This document shows, piece by piece, positions 7,950 through 15,076 of a stretch of DNA of 64,000 nucleotides. The first letter of the stretch is position 1. Each line of letters starts with the position of its first letter. Made by a program: the position numbers and the translations under genes. The stretch lies in the NCBI GenBank assembly GCA_018366035.1, contig JAGZIW010000003.1, positions 62,001-126,000 on the forward strand. The letters run 5' to 3'. This DNA is from Butyricicoccus pullicaecorum (GTDB taxonomy: Bacteria; Bacillota; Clostridia; Oscillospirales; Butyricicoccaceae). Below the pieces are notes generated by a model. The model did not search any database. It saw only the letters and a list, made by a program, of their open reading frames with translations, and was not told the DNA's origin.

Positions 7950-8489
7950 GTGGCAACTGCAATTGGAATGGTCGAACTGTCCAGTATTGCCCGCGGCATC
8001 GAGACCTGCGATTATATGGTCAAGGCTGCAACGGTAGAGCTGCTTCGTGCGTCCACTGTTTGCCCGGGCAAATATATGATTATCATCGCCGGAGATACCG
8101 GTGATGTCAGAGCGTCTATGGCAGAGGGCTGCAAGCGCGGCGGTGAAATGGTTGTTGATACGCTGATGCTGCCCAATGCACATGAGCAGCTCATTCCGGC
8201 AATCAGCATGACCAATCAGGTAGAAGCCGGCGGGGCAGTTGGCGTTTTGGAATTTTATTCGATTGCTTCGGCAATCGTTGCAGCGGACGTGGCAGTTAAG
8301 GCTGCCAGCGTCACACTCATTGAAGTCCGTACAGGCTATGCCATCGGCGGAAAAGGGTTTGTAACCTTGACGGGAGATGTCGGTGCAGTCCGTGCGGCAG
8401 TGGAAGCGGCGCGTAAGGAAGCGGAGCTGCTTGTCGAGACAACGGTAATCCCGCGTCCGGACAAAAAGCTGTTTGATGCGCTGCTGTAA
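7950..8489 (+). CDS. pduT: PduT-like tandem-BMC shell protein with Fe-S cysteine
   Basis: The 179-residue protein contains two BMC folds (about 1-90 and 95-179) and should form pseudohexameric trimers. In PduT of Salmonella and Citrobacter, Cys38 of three subunits binds a 4Fe-4S cluster at the pore. Counting from GTG 7950, the sequence STVCPGKYM places a Cys at exactly position 38, so the cluster site seems conserved. The second fold shows SIASAIVAADVAVKAASV and GKGFVTLTGDVGAVRAAV. An AAGGAGG site lies before GTG 7950. It is next to the PduS-like reductase, the presumed electron donor. Confidence 0.92.
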   Translation: MATAIGMVELSSIARGIETCDYMVKAATVELLRASTVCPGKYMIIIAGDTGDVRASMAEGCKRGGEMVVDTLMLPNAHEQLIPAISMTNQVEAGGAVGVLEFYSIASAIVAADVAVKAASVTLIEVRTGYAIGGKGFVTLTGDVGAVRAAVEAARKEAELLVETTVIPRPDKKLFDALL

Positions 8490-8524
8490 ACATTGTTTTA
8501 TCACAAATAAAAGGAGGTCATCAC

Positions 8525-9718
8525 ATGAGCGTATTTACAGAGAGTCTGTCTGCGTGGATATCCAACCTGTCGATCAACTCCGTCATCATGATGATTATGA
8601 TGATTTTCATGCTTGTCGGAGCGGTTGACAAGATTATGGGAAACAAATTTGGATATGGTGAGCAGTTTGAAGAAGGCTTTAATGCAATCGGTCCGCTTGC
8701 GCTGTCTATGGCTGGTGTCGTTGCGGCGGCTCCAGTGCTTGCTGAACTTCTGGGTCCTGTGATCCAGCCAATCTATACAGCAATCGGCGCAGACCCATCT
8801 ATGTTCGCAACTACATTGCTTGCGTGCGATATGGGTGGTTATCCGCTTGCAATGGAACTTGCATCGAATGAGTCAATTGGTAACTTCGCAGGTTTGATCC
8901 TTGGCACAATGATGGGGCCAACGATTGTATTTACGATACCGGTTGCACTGGGCATTATTGCAAAGGAAGACCGATCTTACTTGGGTGCCGGTGTTCTGGC
9001 AGGTTTGATTACAGTCCCGATTGGCTGTATTGTTGGCGGTCTGGTCATGAACATGACTCCATATAAAATCAGCATGGGCACCGTTCTCATTAACCTCGTT
9101 CCGGTTATTGTAATCGCTGCGCTGATTGTTTTGGGTCTGTGGTTTGCACCGGCAAAAATGATTTCCGGCTTTAATGTATTTGGCACGGGGGTTACCATTG
9201 TCATTACATTCTTTACCGCAATCGCAGTATTCCAGCAGATTACTGGTATTATGTTCCCATTGTTTGATGTGATGTCCATTAAGGACCCAGTTACAGGTCT
9301 GTCTCCGCTGGATTCCGGTCTTTTGACCTGTGGACAAATCGGTATTGTACTGATTGGTGCATTCCCGATGGTAAAGTGGATCACAAACACTTTTGGAAGC
9401 GTGCTCAACAAGATGGGCGCTGCACTGGGTATGAACGACAAGGGTTCTGCCGGTCTCGTTGCAACACTGGCAAATAACATTGCAATGTTTAACATCATGG
9501 GTGAAATGAACCCGAAGGGCAAGCTGCTGAACGTTGCGTTTGCAGTTTCTGCGGCATTCGTATTTGGTGATCACCTCGGATTTACCGCAGGTGTCAATCA
9601 GGATATGGTATTCCCTGTAATCGCTGGCAAGCTGGTTGCCGGTATTACCGCATTGATCCTTGCAAATGCACTTGCACCGAAGCTGCTCAGCAAGATTGAG
9701 ACTGCAAACAAGAAGTAA
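8525..9718 (+). CDS. eutH: Ethanolamine permease EutH
   Basis: EutH is an integral membrane protein that brings ethanolamine into the cell when outside concentration or pH is low. The 397-residue product is hydrophobic throughout, with about ten to eleven predicted membrane segments. It carries characteristic family stretches such as DKIMGNKFGYGEQFEEGFNA, LACDMGGYPLAMELA, LANNIAMFNIMGEMNPKGK and FGDHLGFTAGVNQDM. An AAAGGAGGT site is 7 bases before ATG 8525. It lies between the shell genes and eutQ, the usual distal order of Firmicute eut operons. Confidence 0.96.
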   Translation: MSVFTESLSAWISNLSINSVIMMIMMIFMLVGAVDKIMGNKFGYGEQFEEGFNAIGPLALSMAGVVAAAPVLAELLGPVIQPIYTAIGADPSMFATTLLACDMGGYPLAMELASNESIGNFAGLILGTMMGPTIVFTIPVALGIIAKEDRSYLGAGVLAGLITVPIGCIVGGLVMNMTPYKISMGTVLINLVPVIVIAALIVLGLWFAPAKMISGFNVFGTGVTIVITFFTAIAVFQQITGIMFPLFDVMSIKDPVTGLSPLDSGLLTCGQIGIVLIGAFPMVKWITNTFGSVLNKMGAALGMNDKGSAGLVATLANNIAMFNIMGEMNPKGKLLNVAFAVSAAFVFGDHLGFTAGVNQDMVFPVIAGKLVAGITALILANALAPKLLSKIETANKK

Positions 9719-9741
9719 AACAAGGAAAGGTTTGAAATCTT

Positions 9742-10176
9742 ATGAATATCAGTGAATCTTTGATTCGTGAGATTGTAGAAAAAGTCATTCGGGAAACCAT
9801 GGCAGGGCAGTCTGCACCTTTCGAAAAGCACGTCGATCCCAGCGGCATCATTGGCATTAAGACCAGTACCGTGGAGCTTGAGCCTTTTGAGGGCAGAAAT
9901 GATGTAAGGCTGAAGGACGTGACAACCTTAGAGGAAGCGCCGCGCATGGGCTGTGGTATCATGGAGCTGCTTGATGGCGCAAGCTTTGAATGGACACTGA
10001 CCTATGATGAATATGATGTGGTTCTGGAAGGTACATTGGAAATTGAGATCGACGGCCGCATTATAAAGGGCGGTGTGGGCGATATCATTTATATTCCGAA
10101 GGGAAGTCATATCCATTTCCAGACCCCAGATCATACAAAGTATGTATACACGGTATTTCCTGCGGATTGGCAGTAA
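9742..10176 (+). CDS. eutQ: EutQ-type cupin protein
   Basis: The 144-residue product matches the C-terminal cupin of EutQ; enterobacterial EutQ is longer (about 230 residues) and has reported acetate kinase activity. A helix at the N-terminus, NISESLIREIVEKVIRETM, looks like an encapsulation peptide, followed by a short linker and the cupin (EAPRMGCGIMEL, VVLEGTLEIEIDGR, GDIIYIPKGSHIHFQTPD). The gene is the last of the eut operon: a hairpin with a short T-run follows at 10188-10222. Whether this short form has kinase activity cannot be judged from sequence. Confidence 0.93.
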   Translation: MNISESLIREIVEKVIRETMAGQSAPFEKHVDPSGIIGIKTSTVELEPFEGRNDVRLKDVTTLEEAPRMGCGIMELLDGASFEWTLTYDEYDVVLEGTLEIEIDGRIIKGGVGDIIYIPKGSHIHFQTPDHTKYVYTVFPADWQ

Positions 10177-10187
10177 AAGCGTGAAGA

Positions 10188-10222
10188 AAGCCGCTGTTTT
10201 GCTTTGCAAAATGGCGGCTTTT
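10188..10222 (+). terminator. Probable terminator of the eut operon
   Basis: A long hairpin with arms AAGCCGC-TG-TTTTGC and GCAAAA-TG-GCGGCTT is followed by a short T-run (CTTTTG). It sits 11 bases after the eutQ stop and just before a new promoter. The short T-tract makes it a moderate terminator. Confidence 0.7.
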
Positions 10223-10235
10223 GCCATGAAAGAAC

Positions 10236-10264
10236 TTGACAATACCACGGGAGAATGCTATACT
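10236..10264 (+). promoter_or_regulatory. Sigma-A promoter of the cobalamin-riboswitch transcript
   Basis: TTGACA at 10236-10241 and TATACT at 10259-10264 are separated by exactly 17 bases. This is a near-consensus housekeeping promoter, placed about 25 bases upstream of the riboswitch, so the downstream unit is transcribed independently of eut. Confidence 0.85.
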
Positions 10265-10287
10265 ACAATTAACAACTGAATGAGGAT

Positions 10288-10457
10288 TGGTACGCTGGTG
10301 TCCCTCCCGTCATGGCGAGGGGTGAAAAGGGAAGTCGGGTGAGAATCCCGCACAATGCCGTTGCTGTATTGGTGTAGCAGCTTTAAAAAATCACTGAGCA
10401 ATGCTTGGGAAGATAGAAGCTGTGTATGATGCCTAAGTCAGAAGACCTGCCTGCGTA
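10288..10457 (+). promoter_or_regulatory. Cobalamin riboswitch
   Basis: The leader contains the class hallmarks in order: GGTGAAAAGGGAAGTCGGGTG, quoted here as its core GGGAAGTCGGGTGAGAATCC, the CACTGAG segment with AATGCTTGGGAAGA, and the B12 box AGTCAGAAGACCTGCC at 10437-10452. TACGC near 10291 can pair with GCGTA at 10453-10457 to form P1. A strong promoter lies upstream and an intrinsic terminator downstream at 10521-10552, so adenosylcobalamin should reduce read-through into the DUF2284 gene. The unit begins immediately after the B12-dependent eut operon. An 11-base segment just 5' of the B12 box is complementary to the leader at 10493-10503 (see findings). Confidence 0.93.
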
Positions 10458-10520
10458 TAACGCACAAAAAGCCTTTCCGGTTCTGAAAGGGTGCATCATA
10501 CACTTTAACATAGTGTTGTT

Positions 10521-10552
10521 TGCTGTACCCATTTTGTGGTGCAGCATTTTTT
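10521..10552 (+). terminator. Intrinsic terminator of the riboswitch leader
   Basis: TGCTGTACC and GGTGCAGCA form a 9-bp stem (one G-T wobble) around an 8-base loop, followed by six T residues at 10547-10552. It lies 64 bases after the riboswitch and is the expected expression platform. Confidence 0.85.
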
Positions 10553-10570
10553 GTTCTCAGGCAAAATGGG

Positions 10571-10687
10571 AGACAGATGTACCTGCTCTCACTAGACCAT
10601 ATAGCTGTTCGGATAGAGGGATATTCGAAACAGGTGTCCTAGTGGCAGATAGGGAGCTATATACCGATGTAGGTAGGCACTCTGTCT
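10571..10687 (+). ncRNA. Candidate multi-helix RNA between riboswitch terminator and DUF2284 gene
   Basis: By eye this 117-base stretch can fold into a closed junction. AGACAGA (10571-10577) pairs with TCTGTCT (10681-10687). Inside, a long hairpin spans 10583-10648: CTGC/GCAG and CACTAG/CTAGTG below, then CTGTTCGGATA (10605-10615) pairing with TATTCG-A-AACAG (10622-10633) around a 6-base loop. Small hairpins ATAG-GGAG-CTAT (10649-10660) and TACC-GATGTA-GGTA (10662-10675) follow directly. I do not recognise a known RNA class. It may be a second regulatory element or a chance fold; no covariation can be tested from one sequence. Confidence 0.35.
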
Positions 10688-10719
10688 GCACAGGAGAGTT
10701 CGGAAAGGGGAAATGGAGC

Positions 10720-11262
10720 ATGGATACAAAAACTGCTGTCAAAATCATGCAGATACAAGACTTTTTGAAGCGCTATTATCAGCCGGAACAGCTGGCGCAA
10801 AGTTGTGAGGCATGCCCAAGCTTTGGAAAGGTCTGGTCTTGCCCTTCGGGAGTTCCAGATACAGAGAGATTTTTTGCCCCGTTTTCTAAAATTGTGCTTA
10901 TCGGCGTTCAGGTGTATTATGATGAGGCGCAGCTTGCAGCTGCGGCTGATGGAAATGCAGATGCAGTGCGTGCACAAAGCTATGAACCGGCAAAGCGCAG
11001 CCTTTTGGAAGCGCTATTCCATTTGGAACGGCATTTCAAAGGTGCTGTCGCAATTGCTGCCGGACGTTGTGAGCAATGTGAACAGTGTACCCGTGTGCAG
11101 GGCAAGCCTTGCTGCACGCCTGCACGTATGCGATACTCATTTTCTGCTTTTCGAATGGACTTAATGGGCATTGCCGAGCAGCAGCTCGGCATGCCGCTCA
11201 TCTGGAGCAAGGAAGCATTACCGCCCTATCAGGTGGCAATTGGCGCCCTGCTCATGCAATAG
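10720..11262 (+). CDS. DUF2284 predicted metal-binding protein under B12 riboswitch control
   Basis: The 180-residue protein belongs to the Cys-rich DUF2284 family, whose function is unknown. Cys clusters are CEACPSFGKVWSCPSG near residues 28-43 and GRCEQCEQCTRVQGKPCCTP near residues 121-140, arranged as for an Fe-S cluster or another metal. The frame is open upstream into the riboswitch, but that part is RNA structure. I chose ATG 10720 because AAAGGGG lies 9 bases upstream and the conserved domain starts soon after. Control by a cobalamin riboswitch beside a B12-dependent operon suggests a role in corrinoid or cobalt metabolism, or in a pathway with a B12-independent alternative; this is inference. 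A clear terminator follows. Confidence 0.85.
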   Translation: MDTKTAVKIMQIQDFLKRYYQPEQLAQSCEACPSFGKVWSCPSGVPDTERFFAPFSKIVLIGVQVYYDEAQLAAAADGNADAVRAQSYEPAKRSLLEALFHLERHFKGAVAIAAGRCEQCEQCTRVQGKPCCTPARMRYSFSAFRMDLMGIAEQQLGMPLIWSKEALPPYQVAIGALLMQ

Positions 11263-11340
11263 TTTTGCTCACCCCATGATGTTATGTTTTTATAAATTTT
11301 GGCATGGTTTCCAGCCCGTGCCCGCTCCGCTGGAGCAGCA

Positions 11341-11368
11341 AAAAAGCACCCCAAAAGGGTGCTTTTTT
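11341..11368 (+). terminator. Intrinsic terminator after the DUF2284 gene
   Basis: GCACCC and GGGTGC form a 6-bp stem around a CAAAA loop, flanked by AAAAA and followed by TTTTTT at 11363-11368. It separates the B12-controlled unit from the next promoter. Confidence 0.9.
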
Positions 11369-11405
11369 AATTTGGGAAAGTATGCGTAAGTATGACATAA
11401 ATGGC

Positions 11406-11434
11406 TTGTATGAGGTGTATTTTTTTGTTATACT
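11406..11434 (+). promoter_or_regulatory. Probable sigma-A promoter of the TfoX-N/ispE unit
   Basis: TTGTAT at 11406-11411 and TATACT at 11429-11434 are spaced by 17 bases, 34 bases before the start codon of the next gene. Confidence 0.7.
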
Positions 11435-11468
11435 GAAAACAAGAACTGCATGGAGAGAGGAAAACACA

Positions 11469-11792
11469 ATGGCAACCAGCAAAGAGTACCAGATGTTCAT
11501 ACAAGAGCAGCTTGCGCCCACGGGAGATATCTCTATGCGTGCTATGATGGGTGAATACGTTATATACTATAAAGATAAAGTGATTGGCGGCTTATATGAC
11601 AATCGTTTTCTGGTCAAGCCGGTCAATGCAGCACGTAATCTGATGCCGGACGCGCCTATGGAACAGCCTTATTCAGGGGCGAAGGAGATGCTGCTTGTTG
11701 AGCGATTGGAAGATCCTGTATTTTTGTCGGAGCTGCTTTCGGCGGTATATGCCGAGCTTCCAGCGCCGAAAAAGAAGAAACACAAGGAATAA
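11469..11792 (+). CDS. TfoX N-terminal domain protein
   Basis: The 107-residue protein matches the stand-alone TfoX N-terminal domain: SMRAMMGEYVIYYKDKVIGGLYDNRFLVK is the core, of which MMGEYVIYYKDKVIGGLYDN is typical, with LLVERLEDPVFLSELLSAVY after it and a Lys-rich tail (KKKKHKE). In gamma-proteobacteria the domain occurs in the competence regulator TfoX, but short clostridial versions have no proven function. I chose ATG 11469, preceded by GGAGAGAGG; longer upstream reading is open only because it crosses a promoter. ispE follows after 36 bases. Confidence 0.85.
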   Translation: MATSKEYQMFIQEQLAPTGDISMRAMMGEYVIYYKDKVIGGLYDNRFLVKPVNAARNLMPDAPMEQPYSGAKEMLLVERLEDPVFLSELLSAVYAELPAPKKKKHKE

Positions 11793-11828
11793 AGACAATC
11801 GAGGTATTGAGAGAAAGGGAAGATGTTT

Positions 11829-12689
11829 ATGGAAAGCCTGACATTGCCTGCGTATGCAAAAATCAATTTGACCTTAGATGTGACAGGAAAATTACCAAAT
11901 GGGTATCATACGGTGCGTATGGTGATGGATTCTGTGGATTTACACGACGATGTAACCATAACAAAAAACACCTGTAATCAAATCACATTATCCTGTAATC
12001 GTCCGTATGTTCCAACCGATGACAGAAATCTTGCAGTACGTGCCGCACACTTGTTCTTTGAACAGACGGGAATTTTATGCAGCGGCTTACAAATCGATCT
12101 CGTCAAGCGGATTCCCGTCGCGGCGGGACTTGCGGGCGGCAGTACCGATGCTGCGGCAGTGCTCAAAGGGCTGAATACGCTATATCAAACCGGATATACA
12201 CTAGAGAAATTATGTGAGATGGGTGTCAGGCTTGGGGCAGATGTACCCTATTGTCTGTGCGGCGGCACCATGCTGGCTGAGGGCATTGGACAAGAACTGA
12301 CACCCATTCCAGCCCCGCCGCGCTGTCACATCGTACTCTGTAAACCGGATTTCTCGGTCTCGACCGCCGAAGTCTATGCCAAAATGAATGGCGGTGATCT
12401 GCCTGTACACCCAGATACCAATGGCTTGATTCAGGCGATCCGTATGCGGGATTATGAGGGCATGTGCCACCGCCTTTATAATGTTATGGAGAGTGTGACG
12501 GCAGCAAAGCATGAGGAAATTGGAAAAATTAAGGATATTCTTTTATCCTGCGGTGCAGAGGGTGCTGTTATGAGCGGCAGCGGCCCCACTACCTTTGGAC
12601 TGTTTCAAAACAAGGCATGTGCACAGAAAGCGTATGAGATTTTGCACAAGATATTTCCGGAGACCTATTTGACGCAGTTCCAAATGTGA
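11829..12689 (+). CDS. ispE: 4-diphosphocytidyl-2-C-methyl-D-erythritol kinase IspE
   Basis: IspE phosphorylates CDP-methylerythritol in the non-mevalonate isoprenoid pathway. The 286-residue product shows the GHMP kinase signature: AYAKINLTLDVTGKLPNGYH at the N-terminus, the ATP-binding VAAGLAGGSTDAAAVL near residue 98 and SGSGPTTFGLF near residue 250. ATG 11829 has AGAAAGGGA 8 bases upstream; ATG 11823, two codons earlier, is too close to that site. It is likely co-transcribed with the TfoX-N gene. Confidence 0.96.
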   Translation: MESLTLPAYAKINLTLDVTGKLPNGYHTVRMVMDSVDLHDDVTITKNTCNQITLSCNRPYVPTDDRNLAVRAAHLFFEQTGILCSGLQIDLVKRIPVAAGLAGGSTDAAAVLKGLNTLYQTGYTLEKLCEMGVRLGADVPYCLCGGTMLAEGIGQELTPIPAPPRCHIVLCKPDFSVSTAEVYAKMNGGDLPVHPDTNGLIQAIRMRDYEGMCHRLYNVMESVTAAKHEEIGKIKDILLSCGAEGAVMSGSGPTTFGLFQNKACAQKAYEILHKIFPETYLTQFQM

Positions 12690-12743
12690 TTTCACAAAAG
12701 ATAAAAATTTTTCCAGCGGTTGGTTTAAGCTGTTCTTTTCCTG

Positions 12744-12775
12744 TCCATACTGTTTGTAGACAAGCAGTACGGAGG
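12744..12775 (+). other. Hairpin covering the spoIIR ribosome binding site
   Basis: TCC (12744-12746), TACTG (12748-12752) and TTTG (12753-12756) can pair with GGA (12771-12773), CAGTA (12765-12769) and CAAG (12761-12764). The pairing takes in the GGAGG at 12771-12775 that serves ATG 12784, so it could limit translation. This is a reading of one sequence only. Confidence 0.4.
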
Positions 12776-12783
12776 ACAGCAAA

Positions 12784-13350
12784 ATGATAAATTATAAGCG
12801 GATCGAACTTACTCTATGCGTACTCATGGCAGTTTTGTTTGCCTACGCCGCAGGTGTTTCCATAGAACAGCAGCATCTGGCAGATGGTTTGCTGCGTCTG
12901 CATGTGATTGCAAATTCAGACAGCGTACAGGATCAGACCTTGAAAATCAAGGTGCGTGATGAAGTTTTGGAAATCGTACAGCCTTTAACAGCCCATGCGA
13001 GTGGACAGCAGGAGGTGCGCGAAATTCTGTATGCACATTTGCAGGAAATTACTGATTGTGCCAATGCCGTTTTGGAGCGGAATCAGGCGCCTTATAGTTT
13101 ATCCGCCCAGATTGCGGAAGAATATTACCCCACGCGAAATTATGATACCTTTTCTTTGCCGGCAGGTGACTATGTAGGACTCAAGCTGAGGCTCGGACAG
13201 GCGAGCGGGCGCAACTGGTGGTGTGTAGTGTTTCCACCGCTTTGCACCAGCGCTGCGCAGGTGCCAGACAGTCGGCTTTGCAAGGAAACAACCTTCCGAT
13301 TTAAGACAGCGGAGCTGATAGGAGAGGTACGTGATTTCTTTATGCGGTGA
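12784..13350 (+). CDS. spoIIR: Stage II sporulation protein R
   Basis: SpoIIR is made in the forespore and signals SpoIIGA to process pro-sigma-E in the mother cell. The 188-residue product has one N-terminal hydrophobic segment (CVLMAVLFAYAAG) as a signal or anchor, then the family core with LLRLHVIANSDSVQDQTLKI, KVRDEVLEIV and the C-terminal YVGLKLRLGQASGRNWWCVV followed by FPPLC. ATG 12784 follows GGAGG by 8 bases, and that site may be hidden in a hairpin. A strong terminator follows the gene. Confidence 0.93.
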   Translation: MINYKRIELTLCVLMAVLFAYAAGVSIEQQHLADGLLRLHVIANSDSVQDQTLKIKVRDEVLEIVQPLTAHASGQQEVREILYAHLQEITDCANAVLERNQAPYSLSAQIAEEYYPTRNYDTFSLPAGDYVGLKLRLGQASGRNWWCVVFPPLCTSAAQVPDSRLCKETTFRFKTAELIGEVRDFFMR

Positions 13351-13353
13351 TGG

Positions 13354-13389
13354 ATCCGGTTTACGGTTACAGACGTAAACCGGATTTTT
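13354..13389 (+). terminator. Intrinsic terminator of spoIIR
   Basis: ATCCGGTTTAC and GTAAACCGGAT form a perfect 11-bp stem with a 10-base loop, followed by TTTTT. Confidence 0.92.
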
Positions 13390-13418
13390 ATATGTGCGTC
13401 GATGTTGGCAAGAATGAC

Positions 13419-13447
13419 TTGTAAAAATGGAAAAAATGTGGTAATAT
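13419..13447 (+). promoter_or_regulatory. Probable sigma-A promoter
   Basis: TTGTAA at 13419-13424 and TAATAT at 13442-13447 are separated by 17 bases, 34 bases upstream of the O-antigen-ligase-like gene. The boxes are only partly consensus. Confidence 0.55.
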
Positions 13448-13480
13448 GTAACGGAAATAAATCAAAAAGGAAGTGAAAGG

Positions 13481-14830
13481 ATGCAGAAATCCTTACGCGG
13501 ATTGGAGCATTTTTTTTGGATCTATTTATTGCTCAATCCGATTCTGGATATTGTCAACGGTCTCTATATCTGGATGCTGACACGCGGCTATGCCGGATTG
13601 GACGCGCTCAATTACCGTGAGCTGACAAACGCAGGTGGCCTTACGGCGACGCCGGCGCTCATGATTCGTATGGTGGTTTTGCTCATTATGGTTGCGTACA
13701 TTCTCATGCTGAGGGATAAAAGAGCAATTTTAACGGCGCTGCCAATGGGAGTTGCTTGGGGCATGTCGGTTTTGTCTGAGTTTCTCTGGACAGGTGCGGT
13801 CAACCTGTCGTTAGATGTTACATTCTTTGCCCGATTTGCCTATAATATTGCGGTCATTTTGGTTTATCGAAATGTTTTCATGCGCTCGGAGCTTGATAAG
13901 GAGCAGTTGATTCATAAAATCCATACCTATGTCAACGGCATGACCATTGTATTTTCACTGGGTATTTTGATTCCTTATGTACTGCGTATTGGTTACAGCA
14001 CATATTATGACAGATTTGGTGCGCGTGGTGTGCGTGGCTTCTATTATTCCGGTAATGATATCACGGGTGCACTCATGATTCTGCTCCCGCTCGCGCTGGC
14101 ATATTTCTTTTTTATCCCCCGAGAAAAGTTTACCAAGAGCAAAGCCCTGTTCTATGGTTTGGGCCCTGCAATGAGCATTATCTGTCTCATGCTGATTGGT
14201 ACGAAAACCGCACTCATTGCTATGGTGGGTGAAGTTGCAGTGATGCTGGTTTATGTTCTCATAATTGCTTTCCGTGGGAATAAAGAACTGCTTCGACGCG
14301 CCGCGATTCTTACAGTGATTACGGTTGTAGTAGGACTGGTCTTTAATGGATTATCCCTGCTGCTTAATGGCGCGGGGCGTGGTCTTATGGATATGCTTCA
14401 GCAGTCCATTGGCGGCATGATAGAAGCAGGCAATGAGGAGGGCGGCAGCATTATTTCCGGACGCTGGAACAAGTTGTCTGAGACGTTTAGTGATTTCAAG
14501 AGCGCTGGTCTGATGGCTTGGTTGTTCGGTGTAGGCCGCGGCTCACAGGGGCATATTATAGAGATGGATTTGTGTGATGCCGGTCTGCTCTATGGTGTGT
14601 TTGGGTTTGTTGCCATGCTGTGGCTGTATGTAAAATATGGGATTGAATTCTTGATGCGTGTCGTGAAGAACTTTAATGTTCTGGTATTGGGGGCATTTGT
14701 ATCGCTTGGCATTACGGTCGCATATCTGACTGTTGCCGGACATATCCTCTTTACAGTAACCTCTGGTTTCTTCTTCGCATTCGTACTCATTTATGCACGG
14801 TTGTTGACAAAAGATAAAGAGAAGCTATAA
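13481..14830 (+). CDS. O-antigen-ligase-like (Wzy/WaaL family) membrane protein
   Basis: The 449-residue protein is polytopic, with about eleven to twelve hydrophobic segments and one larger extracytoplasmic loop (about residues 290-340) ending in SGRWNKLSETFSDF. This layout is that of O-antigen ligases and polymerases, which join glycan chains at the outer face of the membrane. GVGRGSQGHIIEMDLCDAG resembles the conserved loop segment near the active site. A Gram-positive cell has no lipid A, so a cell-wall glycan or capsule substrate is more likely; this is inference. It stands alone between two terminators. Confidence 0.75.
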   Translation: MQKSLRGLEHFFWIYLLLNPILDIVNGLYIWMLTRGYAGLDALNYRELTNAGGLTATPALMIRMVVLLIMVAYILMLRDKRAILTALPMGVAWGMSVLSEFLWTGAVNLSLDVTFFARFAYNIAVILVYRNVFMRSELDKEQLIHKIHTYVNGMTIVFSLGILIPYVLRIGYSTYYDRFGARGVRGFYYSGNDITGALMILLPLALAYFFFIPREKFTKSKALFYGLGPAMSIICLMLIGTKTALIAMVGEVAVMLVYVLIIAFRGNKELLRRAAILTVITVVVGLVFNGLSLLLNGAGRGLMDMLQQSIGGMIEAGNEEGGSIISGRWNKLSETFSDFKSAGLMAWLFGVGRGSQGHIIEMDLCDAGLLYGVFGFVAMLWLYVKYGIEFLMRVVKNFNVLVLGAFVSLGITVAYLTVAGHILFTVTSGFFFAFVLIYARLLTKDKEKL

Positions 14831-14835
14831 AAATA

Positions 14836-14867
14836 GGCTGTATGCAAAAACGCATACAGCCGTTTTC
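14836..14867 (+). terminator. Intrinsic terminator
   Basis: GGCTGTATGC and GCATACAGCC form a 10-bp stem around AAAAAC, followed by GTTTTCC. Confidence 0.8.
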
Positions 14868-15076
14868 CTTATCATCATAGGATACGGATAATAATTGATA
14901 CGAGTCTATCATGTGACGTATGATGGGGAAATGTCAATTATTTATAGAATAAAAAATTTATTTTTGGCAAAATGCACAAAACATATCGCGCACATGCACA
15001 CCTTTCGAAAAAGATTCCCAATACACTGTGATATACAAGAGACTTCTGCCATAGATTGAAGCAGGAGGACAGATGT

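Noticed and set aside
10457..10560. ANTAR dual hairpins like those of EutV-regulated leaders
   Set aside because: The small hairpins here have 7- or 8-base loops without the A1/G4 hexaloop pattern.
10605..10640. Hammerhead-like CGAAAC segment
   Set aside because: The CTGATGA core is missing, so it is not a hammerhead ribozyme.
10426..10719. In-frame upstream extension of the DUF2284 gene, open through the riboswitch
   Set aside because: It covers the B12 box, the terminator and the hairpin region; the ribosome site and conserved domain point to ATG 10720.
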